From CAIXLI01 sp964587125 (GTDB taxonomy: Bacteria > Pseudomonadota > Alphaproteobacteria > UBA9219): a stretch of DNA of 33,146 bases. The position numbers and the translations under genes were made by a program. A model generated the notes under the pieces. That model did no database searches. It saw only the letters and a list, made by a program, of their open reading frames with translations, and was not told the origin of the DNA. The stretch is taken from positions 1-33,146 of the forward strand of contig CAZPKC010000021.1 in NCBI GenBank assembly GCA_964587125.1. Direction: 5' to 3'. Positions 1-7,257 of this stretch are shown here, one piece after another; within the stretch, counting starts at the first letter, position 1; each line of letters starts with the position of its first letter.

Positions 1-75
1 GGCGCAGGTCAGATCGGCGTCGGTCAGATTGGCGCAGGTCAGATCGGCGCGGGTCAGATCGGCGCAGGTCAGACT
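1..75. repeat. 15-bp tandem repeat (pentapeptide coding)
   Basis: Five tandem 15-bp units built on ggcgcaggtcagatc fill the left edge. They encode the pentapeptide units of the minus-strand ORF. The repeat reaches position 1, which may be why the contig ends here. Confidence 0.85.
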
Positions 76-207
76 AATTTTATTCTTGATGGCGAAGAAA
101 ACGGCGAGACGAAGTTTCCAAGATTTTGGGGCAGATTCATCGCAATCAATCTCGGCTGTGAATTCGGTTTGGCCAGAGAAGCGTTTTTCTACGTTGAATT
201 TTATCAT
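1..207 (-). CDS. Pentapeptide-repeat protein, N-terminal part (cut by left edge)
   Basis: Reading the minus strand from an ATG at 207 gives 69 codons with no stop before the edge. About 44 residues of ordinary globular sequence (start MIKFNVEKRF) are followed by five-residue repeats of the type A-(D/N)-L-T-x (CADLT, RADLT, CANLT, DADLT). These are the signature of the pentapeptide-repeat family, which folds as a right-handed quadrilateral beta-helix. The DNA shows it as a 15-bp repeat over positions 1-75. A GGAG Shine-Dalgarno lies just upstream of the start. The frame continues exactly into the repeat ORF at the right edge if the molecule is circular. Role unknown; some family members are DNA mimics or effectors, but nothing here shows that. 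Confidence 0.8.
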   Translation of the reverse strand, partial: MIKFNVEKRFSGQTEFTAEIDCDESAPKSWKLRLAVFFAIKNKISLTCADLTRADLTCANLTDADLTCA

Positions 208-242
208 GATGATCTCCGTTGGTCGGGTTAATTTCTGAAACC

Positions 243-272
243 ACCATAGCGCAACGGTTGCGCGATTGTCAA
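243..272 (-). promoter_or_regulatory. Minus-strand promoter of the pentapeptide-repeat gene
   Basis: On the minus strand a perfect -35 box TTGACA (272-267) is followed after 18 bp by TATGGT (248-243), a 4/6 match to the -10 consensus. The box lies about 36 bp before the start codon at 207. The spacer holds the palindrome at 249-263, as expected for a repressible sigma70-type promoter. Assignment is by consensus only. Confidence 0.55.
249..263. promoter_or_regulatory. Palindromic operator candidate GCGCAAC-G-GTTGCGC
   Basis: A perfect 15-bp inverted repeat with a single central G lies wholly between the -35 and -10 boxes of the minus-strand promoter. Its 11-bp core (251-261) has the form GCAA-Y-N-R-TTGC, which recurs at 31693-31703 and 32677-32687. 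A repressor bound here would block RNA polymerase. The XRE-type protein at 32325-32588 is the only obvious DNA-binding regulator in the window and is the inferred ligand. Confidence 0.6.
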
Positions 273-295
273 ATAGATACTTGCGCTTTTTTTGA

Positions 296-341
296 GCCGT
301 GTTAACCTTTCGGTATCAACAGGTTAACGGCGGTAAAACCG
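296..341. promoter_or_regulatory. Inverted repeats upstream of terminase genes
   Basis: gttaacct (301-308) and aggttaac (321-328) form an 8-bp perfect inverted repeat with a 12-nt loop. It extends outward to gccg/cggc with a 2-nt bulge. A second small hairpin, cggt/accg (331-341), ends a few bases before the terminase start at 345. It could be an operator, a leader structure of the late transcript, or part of a packaging (pac/cos) site. No clear plus-strand promoter was identified. Confidence 0.4.
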
Positions 342-344
342 AAA

Positions 345-779
345 ATGAATGATGAAGAGTCAAAAATCCCCGATCCTTGCAAGCCGCAACGCGATTCGAA
401 CGGGCTATTTTTGCCCGGGAATACAGTTGCAAAAGAGGCGTGGGCAACGCTTAAGGGCCGTGCGCGATGGGAGCGCATCGTCGATTATTATCGCACGCAT
501 TGCACGGTCGACGAGCTGCGCGAAATGGCAACGGATACGGCGCGCCTTGGAAAAATGCCGATTGAGTACGCGCAGGTGATTGTGCATCTCGCGGGGACAA
601 TCGCGGGCAAGGATAAGCGCGGCGAGCGCGAGGCTCTTTATGACCGCTTGTGGGGCTATCCTGTGCAGACAACCAGAGAAAAATCGAAAGAGGATGTCGA
701 TAGCGCCGAAGAACTTTCAGATGCTGATCTTGCCGCCGTTGTAAAAAAAGAGGCGAAATCAGATGATAAGCAAAGCTGA
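345..779 (+). CDS. terS: Terminase small subunit (probable)
   Basis: A 144-residue protein encoded directly before, and overlapping by 17 bp, the terminase large subunit. The N-terminus (residues 12-28, PCKPQRDSNGLF then PGNT) resembles the G-x-F-x-x-G-N phage motif often seen at the start of small terminase subunits. The middle is charged and helical, and the C-terminus is an acidic Lys/Glu-rich tail. Small subunits recognise the packaging site and load the ATPase-nuclease onto DNA. The call rests mostly on position, size and the N-terminal motif; the sequence itself is not distinctive. The start is the first ATG after the leader inverted repeats. Confidence 0.6.
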   Translation: MNDEESKIPDPCKPQRDSNGLFLPGNTVAKEAWATLKGRARWERIVDYYRTHCTVDELREMATDTARLGKMPIEYAQVIVHLAGTIAGKDKRGEREALYDRLWGYPVQTTREKSKEDVDSAEELSDADLAAVVKKEAKSDDKQS

Positions 780-2214
780 TGCGGCAAGAGAGTTGCTTGC
801 CCGTCGAGCGGCGCGGAAAAGCCTTGCAAAATATATTCAGTATACGAACAAAGATTATAAAACCAGCGCATTCAGCGAGTCGGTATGTTCCGCGCTCGAC
901 GTTTTTGTTGAGGATGTAATTGCCGGAAAACGCCCCATTCTCATTCTTGCGGCTCCTCCTCAACACGGCAAAACCGAGATAGTCAGCCGAAAGTTTGCTT
1001 CTTATCTAATCGGGAAATTTCCGGACTGGCACGTCGGCGGTTTGAGCTATAACGATCTTCTCGCCGGATCAATCTCACAAGACGTTCGCCGCAATATCGC
1101 AAGCGACAAACACAGGCGACTCTTTCCGTCGAATAGAGAAAAAAATAAATATGACGTGAATAGAACGTCTGAATTTAATTCACCCTCCGGACGCGGAACG
1201 TACAAAGGCGCGGGCATAGGCGCGGGACTTACGGGCTTTCCTCTTTCCATCGGAATTATCGACGATCCCATAAAAAACGCAGAAGAATCGTTGAGCGAAG
1301 TAACAAAAGAGGGAATCTGGTCTTGGTACCAATCCGTTTTCAAAACGCGCCTTAGTGAATTTTCAGGTCAGCTCATTATGGCGACTCGGTGGGCTGAGGA
1401 CGATTTAACTCAGCGCGTGATTGATCTTCACAAGGGAGAATCTCGCCTTAAAACTTTGTTTTTCCCCGCGATCAATGAACCCGGAGAGGTTGGCTATAAT
1501 CCCGCGCTTCCTCTTGGCGCGCTTGTTCCAGACCTTCACTCGTTGGCGCAGTTAGGGGAACTTAAACGCGAAACGAGCGATTATTTCTGGGCTGCTCTTT
1601 ATCAGCAATGCCCGAAGCCGTTGGGCGGCAACGTATTCAAAGAATCCGGAATCCATTATTATTTGCCGAAAGACCTTCCAAAGAAATTCGACAAGATAAT
1701 AAATTCATGGGATTGCACCTTCAAAGACACAGATGGAACGGATTTTGTTGTCGGGCAAGCTTGGGGAAAAAGTGGGGCGAACAGCTATCTTCTCGGACAA
1801 ACCCGAGCCCGCATGTCGTTTACAAAAACGGTGGAGGAAGTCGTTTCCTTGCGTGACGCTTTTCCGTCTACGCGAGAAATTCTCATTGAAGACAAGGCAA
1901 ACGGTCCTGCTGTTATTGATGTTTTAAAAGCTCACGTTCCCTGCCTTATCCCCATTGAGCCGGACGGATCAAAGCTCGCTCGTGCTCACGCAGTCACAAG
2001 TTTTTGGGAAGCGGGGAATGTATTTCTTCCCCATCCCGATATTGCAGCTTGGGTAAAAAACTATGTTTCTGAATTGACCGTCTTCCCTGCTGGGGCGAAC
2101 GACGATCAGGTTGATGCGACAACGCAAGCTCTTCGCCGCCTATATCCTGTCTTTGTGTCGTTAAAAATATCGAAAGACCTCCTCGACAGAGCGAAAAGAT
2201 TGAAGCCAAGATAA
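763..2214 (+). CDS. terL: Terminase large subunit
   Basis: A 483-residue DNA-packaging motor. The N-terminal ATPase has a Walker A-like PPQHGKTE (65-72), Walker B IIDDP (165-169) and coupling motif MATRWAEDD (206-214). The C-terminal RNase H-like nuclease shows SWDCTF (315-320, D317), IEDKANG (375-381, E376) and NDDQVDA (446-452). This is the standard arrangement for phage large terminases of the family that includes TIGR01630. Length is normal and no key residue is missing. It translocates DNA into the prohead through the portal encoded next and cuts the concatemer. Translation is probably coupled to the upstream gene through the 17-bp overlap. Confidence 0.95.
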   Translation: MISKADAARELLARRAARKSLAKYIQYTNKDYKTSAFSESVCSALDVFVEDVIAGKRPILILAAPPQHGKTEIVSRKFASYLIGKFPDWHVGGLSYNDLLAGSISQDVRRNIASDKHRRLFPSNREKNKYDVNRTSEFNSPSGRGTYKGAGIGAGLTGFPLSIGIIDDPIKNAEESLSEVTKEGIWSWYQSVFKTRLSEFSGQLIMATRWAEDDLTQRVIDLHKGESRLKTLFFPAINEPGEVGYNPALPLGALVPDLHSLAQLGELKRETSDYFWAALYQQCPKPLGGNVFKESGIHYYLPKDLPKKFDKIINSWDCTFKDTDGTDFVVGQAWGKSGANSYLLGQTRARMSFTKTVEEVVSLRDAFPSTREILIEDKANGPAVIDVLKAHVPCLIPIEPDGSKLARAHAVTSFWEAGNVFLPHPDIAAWVKNYVSELTVFPAGANDDQVDATTQALRRLYPVFVSLKISKDLLDRAKRLKPR

Positions 2215-2254
2215 AATATCTGTAGACTGTCTCTCTTAACTTTCAGGGCGCATC

Positions 2255-3841
2255 ATGGCAAAAGCAAAGAAAAAAAAGAGCGCGAAGAAAAACGACAACA
2301 TCAAGATTCTTGCTCGTCGCGCCCGTCAAATCCAGCGGGAGAACAGCCGTTATCTTTATCCCATTCAGGCTCCGAGCATTGCGGCTGGCGTTGTTCCCAA
2401 AGGTGAAAAAGCGCCTGTCATGGCCTTCGATTATTCGGGACAAACCTTTGGCTCTTCCGTTTCTTTCTATGGTGGACTTCCGGGCGCAGGATTCCCCGGA
2501 TTCCAATATCTCGCCATGCTTTCCACTCGCGCCGAATTTCGCGCCTTTGCCACAACGCTTTCGACCGAGCTAACGAGAGAATGGATCGACTTTACATCCG
2601 AGGAAAATGACGGAGATGACTCGCAAGATAAAATAAAAGCGATTCGCGACGAGTTTGACCGCTTGAAAGTTCAAGAAGTCATTCAGCGATCCGCCATGCA
2701 CGATTGCTACTATGGGCGAGGTCAAATATTTATCGACATTGATTCACAAGACAGAAGCTTGCCGCTTATTTTAGACCCGCGCACGATTGTAAAGGGCAGT
2801 CTAAAATCTGTTAGCACGGTTGAGGCCGTTTGGACAACGCCGAGCGCATGGAACGCTATAGACCCCGCCGCGCCGGACTTTTATAAACCTCGCGGTTGGT
2901 TCATGCTCGGTCAGAATGTTCACGCAAGCCGACTTCTTACGGTTGTGACTCGCGAGCTTCCCGATATTCTCAAGCCCGCATTCAATTTTTCCGGCATGAG
3001 TTTATCACAGCTTGCCGAGCCGTACGTCGATAATTGGCTCAGGACACGCCAGAGCGTTTCCGATCTTATAAACATTTTCTCGATCACAGTTTTAAAAACG
3101 CCAATGTCGCAGGTGCTTCAAGGGGGAGATGATAACGGAAGTCTTTTCGCCCGCGCCGACTTATTCACCGCCCTTAGAAGCAATAAAGGTCTTATGCTTT
3201 TGGACAAAGAATACGAAGACCTGATGCAAATTAATACGCCGCTTTCTGGTCTTTCCGAGCTTCAATCTCAATCTCAGGAACACATGGCAAGCGTGAGCAA
3301 AATCCCAACGATGATCTTGACAGGAATCTCGCCGACCGGACTTAATGCGTCGAGTGAGGGAGAAATTCGATCTTTCTACGATAACATAAAAGCTCAACAA
3401 AATACCTTCTGGCGTATGCCGATTGAAACGATTCTTAAAGTCGTTCAGCTTTCTTTGTTTGGGGAAATTGACCCAAGAATCGGAATCAAATTCAATCCGC
3501 TTTATCAAATGACGCCGAAAGAGATTGCGGAGATTCGCGAGGCCAAGAGTAGGACAGATTGTGCTTACGTCGATCATGCCGTGCTTGGCTCTGATGAGAT
3601 TCGCACAAATCTCGCCGATGATCCTGAAAGCGGTTATCAGGGAATTGATGCGGAGATGGTGATAGAGCCGCCTTACGATCCGGCGAACGATCCCGACACG
3701 TCTCCTGATGGCGCAGACGATAAAGAATTTAAAAGCGATGAACAGCGCAAGGCCCTGTTTGCCACAGCGGAAGGAAACAGCAAAATCGGCATTCCGCAAA
3801 GAGTCGGGAAGAAGGCCGTTAAAGAAGCTGAAAAGAAATGA
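2255..3841 (+). CDS. Portal protein (DUF1073 type)
   Basis: A 528-residue protein directly after the terminase. The N-terminus is Lys-rich (KAKKKKSAKK). The body contains the aromatic/Gly-rich GGLPGAGFPGFQYLAML (about 73-89) and LSTELTREW, typical of DUF1073 portal proteins. TGISPTGLNASSEGEIR (about 357-373) is a conserved portal segment. The C-terminal tail is Asp/Pro-rich. The portal forms the dodecameric ring at the capsid vertex through which DNA enters and leaves. DUF1073 is also the N-terminal domain label of Acb1-like anti-CBASS proteins, but no extra phosphoesterase domain is seen here. The stop overlaps the ATG of a doubtful 100-codon ORF (ATGA). Confidence 0.9.
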   Translation: MAKAKKKKSAKKNDNIKILARRARQIQRENSRYLYPIQAPSIAAGVVPKGEKAPVMAFDYSGQTFGSSVSFYGGLPGAGFPGFQYLAMLSTRAEFRAFATTLSTELTREWIDFTSEENDGDDSQDKIKAIRDEFDRLKVQEVIQRSAMHDCYYGRGQIFIDIDSQDRSLPLILDPRTIVKGSLKSVSTVEAVWTTPSAWNAIDPAAPDFYKPRGWFMLGQNVHASRLLTVVTRELPDILKPAFNFSGMSLSQLAEPYVDNWLRTRQSVSDLINIFSITVLKTPMSQVLQGGDDNGSLFARADLFTALRSNKGLMLLDKEYEDLMQINTPLSGLSELQSQSQEHMASVSKIPTMILTGISPTGLNASSEGEIRSFYDNIKAQQNTFWRMPIETILKVVQLSLFGEIDPRIGIKFNPLYQMTPKEIAEIREAKSRTDCAYVDHAVLGSDEIRTNLADDPESGYQGIDAEMVIEPPYDPANDPDTSPDGADDKEFKSDEQRKALFATAEGNSKIGIPQRVGKKAVKEAEKK

Positions 3842-4140
3842 ACGCTTTTTTTAGCAAAGAACGGGTGATCCAAGGGGGCTTGGTCGCCGAAGGCAACCGC
3901 TTGAACGAGCGTATGCGAAGTGAAAGACAACAAAGAAAGAATCTAACACGGATTTTTTCGTCGCTTTTTTTATCATCAACTATTTTATTGTTTCTAAAGG
4001 AAAATATTTTTTATTTTCCCTCTTCCCGGTATCAGGATACCCCACTTATTAATTATGCGGTATCTAATTACCCCATCTTGTGTGGTATTCAGATACCACA
4101 CACAAAATATGCCTGTGGGAGGCTCTCAGGAAATGATTAA
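3838..4140 (+). CDS. Doubtful 100-codon ORF after portal
   Basis: This ORF starts in the portal stop (ATGA overlap), which would allow coupled translation. The first 40 residues are charged (Arg/Glu/Gln), then come hydrophobic and AT-driven residues (SSLFLSSTILLFL). The second half runs through the palindrome cluster at 4028-4097 and past the Shine-Dalgarno and start of the next gene. No family is recognised and composition is unlike the neighbours. It may be a small membrane peptide or, more likely, an open frame by chance in a regulatory gap. Confidence 0.2.
   Translation: MNAFFSKERVIQGGLVAEGNRLNERMRSERQQRKNLTRIFSSLFLSSTILLFLKENIFYFPSSRYQDTPLINYAVSNYPILCGIQIPHTKYACGRLSGND
3999..4019. other. 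AT-rich hairpin
   Basis: ggaaaata (3999-4006) and tattttcc (4012-4019) form a perfect 8-bp stem around a five-T loop. There is no downstream T-tract, so it is not a standard terminator. It lies 8 bp before the first GGTATC palindrome in the gap between portal and head protein genes. Confidence 0.5.
4028..4097. promoter_or_regulatory. Cluster of three GGTATC-NN-GATACC palindromes
   Basis: Three 14-bp imperfect to perfect palindromes lie at 4028-4041 (ggtatcaggatacc, half-sites perfect), 4059-4072 (ggtatctaattacc) and 4084-4097 (ggtattcagatacc; with flanks TGTGG/CCACA it extends to 20 bp, 4081-4100). They start 31 and 25 bp apart. The stretch is AT-rich and noncoding by most signs, 35-105 bp upstream of the head-protein start. 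Repeated palindromes in a gap in a late operon suggest a multi-site operator. The ligand is unknown and the motif differs from the GCAA-N3-TTGC site. Confidence 0.5.
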
Positions 4141-4927
4141 GAAACCCAGAATCGCCCGCGCCGTTTTTCCGAATCAAGGTGTTCGCGCACAATATCGACG
4201 CCGGATGATGTGTCTGATTGATGATATGGCGGCCTCGTTTGAATACTGGCTCCGCGCCGCCTATCGAAAGTTTCCGCCAAGAGTTGCGGAGGCCGCTGAA
4301 CAGGCTCAGGATGAAGCTCCCTCCGGCAGGATTCAGCGAACAATGGATGAACTTGCACGGCGATGGATAGCAAGATTCGAAGAATCCGCGCCCAAAATCT
4401 CCGAAGCTTATGCAAAAAGTCTTGCAAATCATTCGGACAATTCGTTTCGGGCCGCGCTCAAAGATGCTGGATGGGCAACAGAATTTAAAATGACTCCCGT
4501 TATGACCGACGCTTTAAACGCCGCTATCGAAGAAAACATAGGGCTTATAAAGTCGATCCCGCGAAAATATCTCGATCAGGTTCAAGGAGCCGTAATGCGC
4601 TCCTATTCAGTCGGGCGCGATCTTGAAACGATGGTGAAAGAGATAAAGGCGATTTATCCAAAGGCAGCGCATAAAGCCGTCCTGATTGCCCGCGATCAGT
4701 CAAACAAAGTAAATGCGGCGATCAATCGCGCGCGCTCTCTCGATCTTGGAATAACGGAGGCCATCTGGCTTCATTCGCACGCCGGAAAAGAGCCGCGTCC
4801 AGATCATGTCGCCGCAAACGGAAAGCGATTCAAAATCGCGGAAGGATGCCTCATTTCTGGTGAAAAGATAATGCCCGGAGAAAAAATAAACTGCCGATGC
4901 GGTTCAAGAGTCGTATTACCCTTTTGA
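4133..4927 (+). CDS. Mu F-like minor head protein
   Basis: A 264-residue head morphogenesis protein. The C-terminal third carries the Mu gpF / SPP1 gp7-type signature: an ARDQSNKVNAAINRAR helix, then W-x-H-S-x-x-G-KEPRPDH, a G-KRF strand, and a Cys-rich end, INCRCGSRVV. The family is a minor capsid component found next to the portal, which fits its place here. An ATG in frame exists at 4055, but the one at 4133 has GGGAGG 10 bp upstream and begins with the basic MIKKPRIARAVF, so 4133 is preferred. The earlier start would put coding sequence over the palindrome cluster. Confidence 0.85.
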   Translation: MIKKPRIARAVFPNQGVRAQYRRRMMCLIDDMAASFEYWLRAAYRKFPPRVAEAAEQAQDEAPSGRIQRTMDELARRWIARFEESAPKISEAYAKSLANHSDNSFRAALKDAGWATEFKMTPVMTDALNAAIEENIGLIKSIPRKYLDQVQGAVMRSYSVGRDLETMVKEIKAIYPKAAHKAVLIARDQSNKVNAAINRARSLDLGITEAIWLHSHAGKEPRPDHVAANGKRFKIAEGCLISGEKIMPGEKINCRCGSRVVLPF

Positions 4928-4996
4928 CGCGACGATCTATCTTGTGATAAAGTCCAGATCGGGAAATGAAGAATCCGCTTTTATGGAGCCGAAACT

Positions 4997-5356
4997 ATGC
5001 GCTTCTTCCTTTCCGTTTTTGTCGCCGTTCTTTTTTCTGCAACACTTGCTTTTGCTGGCCCCGCGCCAACGACAAGCCTTAATCTCTCCGGAACGATTGG
5101 GGCGACCTCCACATTTCAAAGCATTCAGGCGCAGAATCTTAATCGTATCGGATGCACGATTCAGAATAACGGATCGAGCGGAAACGCGATGTATGTTTTT
5201 TTCGGCCCCAAAGCAAACGCGACGACCGGAGCTTCGATTAAGCTCTCTACGGGCCAATCTGTCAGATGCAATTCTTCAGCAACAGGATATGTTCTTCCCG
5301 ATCAGGTGAGTATTGCGGGAACATCCGGCGACGCTTTCTTTGCGAACTTCCAATAG
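4997..5356 (+). CDS. Small exported protein in the head cluster
   Basis: A 119-residue protein with a clear Sec signal peptide: MRFF start, hydrophobic core LSVFVAVLFSATLAF, likely cleavage after AFA (residue 20). The mature part (about 99 residues) is small and beta-rich, with Gly/Ser/Asn/Thr residues and two Cys (near residues 52 and 92) that could pair in the periplasm. Similar short phage proteins carry a C-terminal strand set ending Q-V-x-I-x-G-T-S-G-D-x-F, seen here as QVSIAGTSGDAFFA. Function unknown. A signal peptide is unusual for a gene between portal and protease. A TGGAGC Shine-Dalgarno precedes the ATG. Confidence 0.75.
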   Translation: MRFFLSVFVAVLFSATLAFAGPAPTTSLNLSGTIGATSTFQSIQAQNLNRIGCTIQNNGSSGNAMYVFFGPKANATTGASIKLSTGQSVRCNSSATGYVLPDQVSIAGTSGDAFFANFQ

Positions 5357-5365
5357 GGAACAATC

Positions 5366-7150
5366 ATGATAAAAAAACTTCTTTTTTTAATTATCGCAGC
5401 GTTGCTCGTTTCATCGGAAACTAATGCACAGGAAATAAGCCCTTCTGGTGGCGGCGGAAACGGCTCCATGACGTATCCCGCGGCTGGCGTTGCCGTGTCG
5501 AACGGCTCTGCATGGGGAACGCCAATAAGTTCTTCGAATCCTCTCCCTGTAGCATACGGTGGCAGCCCTACCGTTAACGCGGCGTCGTACGCGGGGACAA
5601 GCTGGACGGATAAGGTTGCGGCTGCGAATAGCTCTTCAGCTTGCACAAACGGTTGTACGATTGTTGTTGATGATAGCTTGGCCGGAAGCGGCATGGATAA
5701 CTCGCCGACGCTTGGTGCAAATGTAAATCTGAAATTTACGGGAAGCGGAACTTTTGTTTATTATGGACTGTATCCGGGCTCCTATTCTCATATTGACGCT
5801 GGTTCTGCACGGCTTCAATGCGGCGGCTCTGGCTGCGCTGGACTTGCCCAGACTAATACCGTCACGATGCAAGTCAGTAATCGGTATATCGTGAGCGGAG
5901 GTATTTTTGACTGTAATAATCAGACTGGCGCAACGGGCATCTATGTCGGAAACCATGCCGCGACGACTTTCTATAACCCAACGGTCGTAAACTGCACCGA
6001 TCAATCAACCAGCACGTCAACCAACCCGACAGGGCCATTTGTTTTCTACGGCACACAGTTCGCGCAGGTCTATTCTCCGAAGTTCTATGGCGATGCTGCG
6101 GTTAAAATTTACAGTACGTCGGCAGGTGGCGGGGGTCAGTCAAATTCATTCTATGATCTGATTTGGAACGGTTATGGCAACAGCACAACTCCGGTTGGTG
6201 TGCTACTGCAAAATCTCGGTTCTACATACGTGCAGGAACCAAATTATTTTTACAACCCGACAATTCAGAAGGCTTCTGTCGCTGGCATGGCACAGGTAAA
6301 TTCAACCGCATGGCTGGCGCAGCTTTATGTTTATGGGGGAGCGCCAGAAGTCAATGGAGGCGGAGCAGCAAGTGCCTCGATTGACGGGGCAACCGTCTAT
6401 CAAGCCAGCACATACGTTTCGTTCACGGAGCTTATCTATGATAACGTAAGTGTTCAGGAGGCGACGATCACGCCTGTCCTGTATGGGAAAAACAGTAGCA
6501 TTTTGAACATTAAAAATCCGCAGGGATACGGCAATACCTCAGGTCAGTTCACGGAAACGGACAGCACAAGCACGACAGTTTTGAACGGCGTAGATCGGGT
6601 TGTTTCCGGCGCGACGTTTGGAAATGTTTTATACGACGTTTGGAACGGAATCTGGAACCAAACTGCTCAAATTTTTGGGTTAGAAAGCTACACGACGGGA
6701 GTAGTTAACTCCCCAACAGTCAACCTCTGCGGGTCTTACGAATCTTCCGCAACGGGGCCGACTTATGCCCAAGATTGCATCTATCTACAAAACCAAATTG
6801 CAGGCGGCGCAAACGGAGCGAGCCAGTTAGTCATTGGCCTTGCGAACGGCACAAGTGGTTATGTCGGTATTTCTGCGCCAGCGTTCAATTCTGGAGGGTC
6901 ATATTTGCAGTCAAGTGGGATTAATTCGGGGGGCACTTATTCGGGGGGTGGGATATTCTATATTGATAGTTCTGGAAACTTACAAACAAATAGCGTTTCA
7001 ATAGGAACATCCTCTCATGTTGGGAGTTTTAATGTTTATTCTGCATCGTCTCACTCAGGACAAGCGACATGCTGGACAACAAATGGGCAAGTTGGCTATT
7101 GTACTTCCGTCGTAGCGGCTAATGGTTCTTGTTCTTGCACGGGGCTATAA
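5366..7150 (+). CDS. Exported beta-helix-like protein, function unknown
   Basis: A 594-residue protein starting with a signal peptide (MIKK, core LLFLIIAALLVSS, likely cleavage after TNA at about residue 21). The mature part begins with a Gly/Ser linker and a PAAGVAVSNGSAWGT segment also typical of phage tail-fibre proteins. A long repetitive stretch rich in Gly, Asn, Ser, Thr and short hydrophobic strands follows, as in right-handed beta-helices. Several Cys pairs (for example near residues 92 and 96) would suit periplasmic oxidation. It follows the 119-residue exported gene by 9 bp, so the two probably act together. It could be a host-surface or exclusion factor, or a virion fibre; no catalytic motif was recognised. 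Confidence 0.7.
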   Translation: MIKKLLFLIIAALLVSSETNAQEISPSGGGGNGSMTYPAAGVAVSNGSAWGTPISSSNPLPVAYGGSPTVNAASYAGTSWTDKVAAANSSSACTNGCTIVVDDSLAGSGMDNSPTLGANVNLKFTGSGTFVYYGLYPGSYSHIDAGSARLQCGGSGCAGLAQTNTVTMQVSNRYIVSGGIFDCNNQTGATGIYVGNHAATTFYNPTVVNCTDQSTSTSTNPTGPFVFYGTQFAQVYSPKFYGDAAVKIYSTSAGGGGQSNSFYDLIWNGYGNSTTPVGVLLQNLGSTYVQEPNYFYNPTIQKASVAGMAQVNSTAWLAQLYVYGGAPEVNGGGAASASIDGATVYQASTYVSFTELIYDNVSVQEATITPVLYGKNSSILNIKNPQGYGNTSGQFTETDSTSTTVLNGVDRVVSGATFGNVLYDVWNGIWNQTAQIFGLESYTTGVVNSPTVNLCGSYESSATGPTYAQDCIYLQNQIAGGANGASQLVIGLANGTSGYVGISAPAFNSGGSYLQSSGINSGGTYSGGGIFYIDSSGNLQTNSVSIGTSSHVGSFNVYSASSHSGQATCWTTNGQVGYCTSVVAANGSCSCTGL

Positions 7151-7257
7151 TGGACGATGACTTTGAAGAGGTATCCGATGAGATCGTCAAGGCCGTGGAT
7201 GTTGTGAGGCCGGATAACGTATTTGTGTTTGATGAAAAGAAAGCAGAGCCAAAATAA
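7150..7257 (+). CDS. 35-residue acidic ORF between exported protein and protease
   Basis: MDDDFEEVSDEIV begins this short acidic peptide (35 codons plus TAA). Its ATG overlaps the preceding TAA by one base (TAATG) and its TAA overlaps the ATG of the protease by one base. This double overlap is typical of translationally coupled phage genes. No family is recognised. It fills an otherwise empty 106-bp gap exactly, which supports it being real. Confidence 0.6.
   Translation: MDDDFEEVSDEIVKAVDVVRPDNVFVFDEKKAEPK

Noticed and set aside
451..966. Minus-strand 171-codon frame opposite the terminase genes
   Set aside because: Crosses two well-supported plus-strand genes and has basic/Pro-rich shadow composition.
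3161..3799. Minus-strand 212-codon frame opposite the portal gene
   Set aside because: Shadow of the portal coding frame; no domain or operon context.
2255..3841. Anti-CBASS (Acb1) function for the DUF1073 protein
   Set aside because: Only the portal-type region is seen; no added phosphoesterase domain, and the position directly after terminase fits portal.
3860..3935. Possible tRNA-like or structured RNA after the portal gene
   Set aside because: No cloverleaf with T-arm and anticodon could be drawn; only short local pairings.
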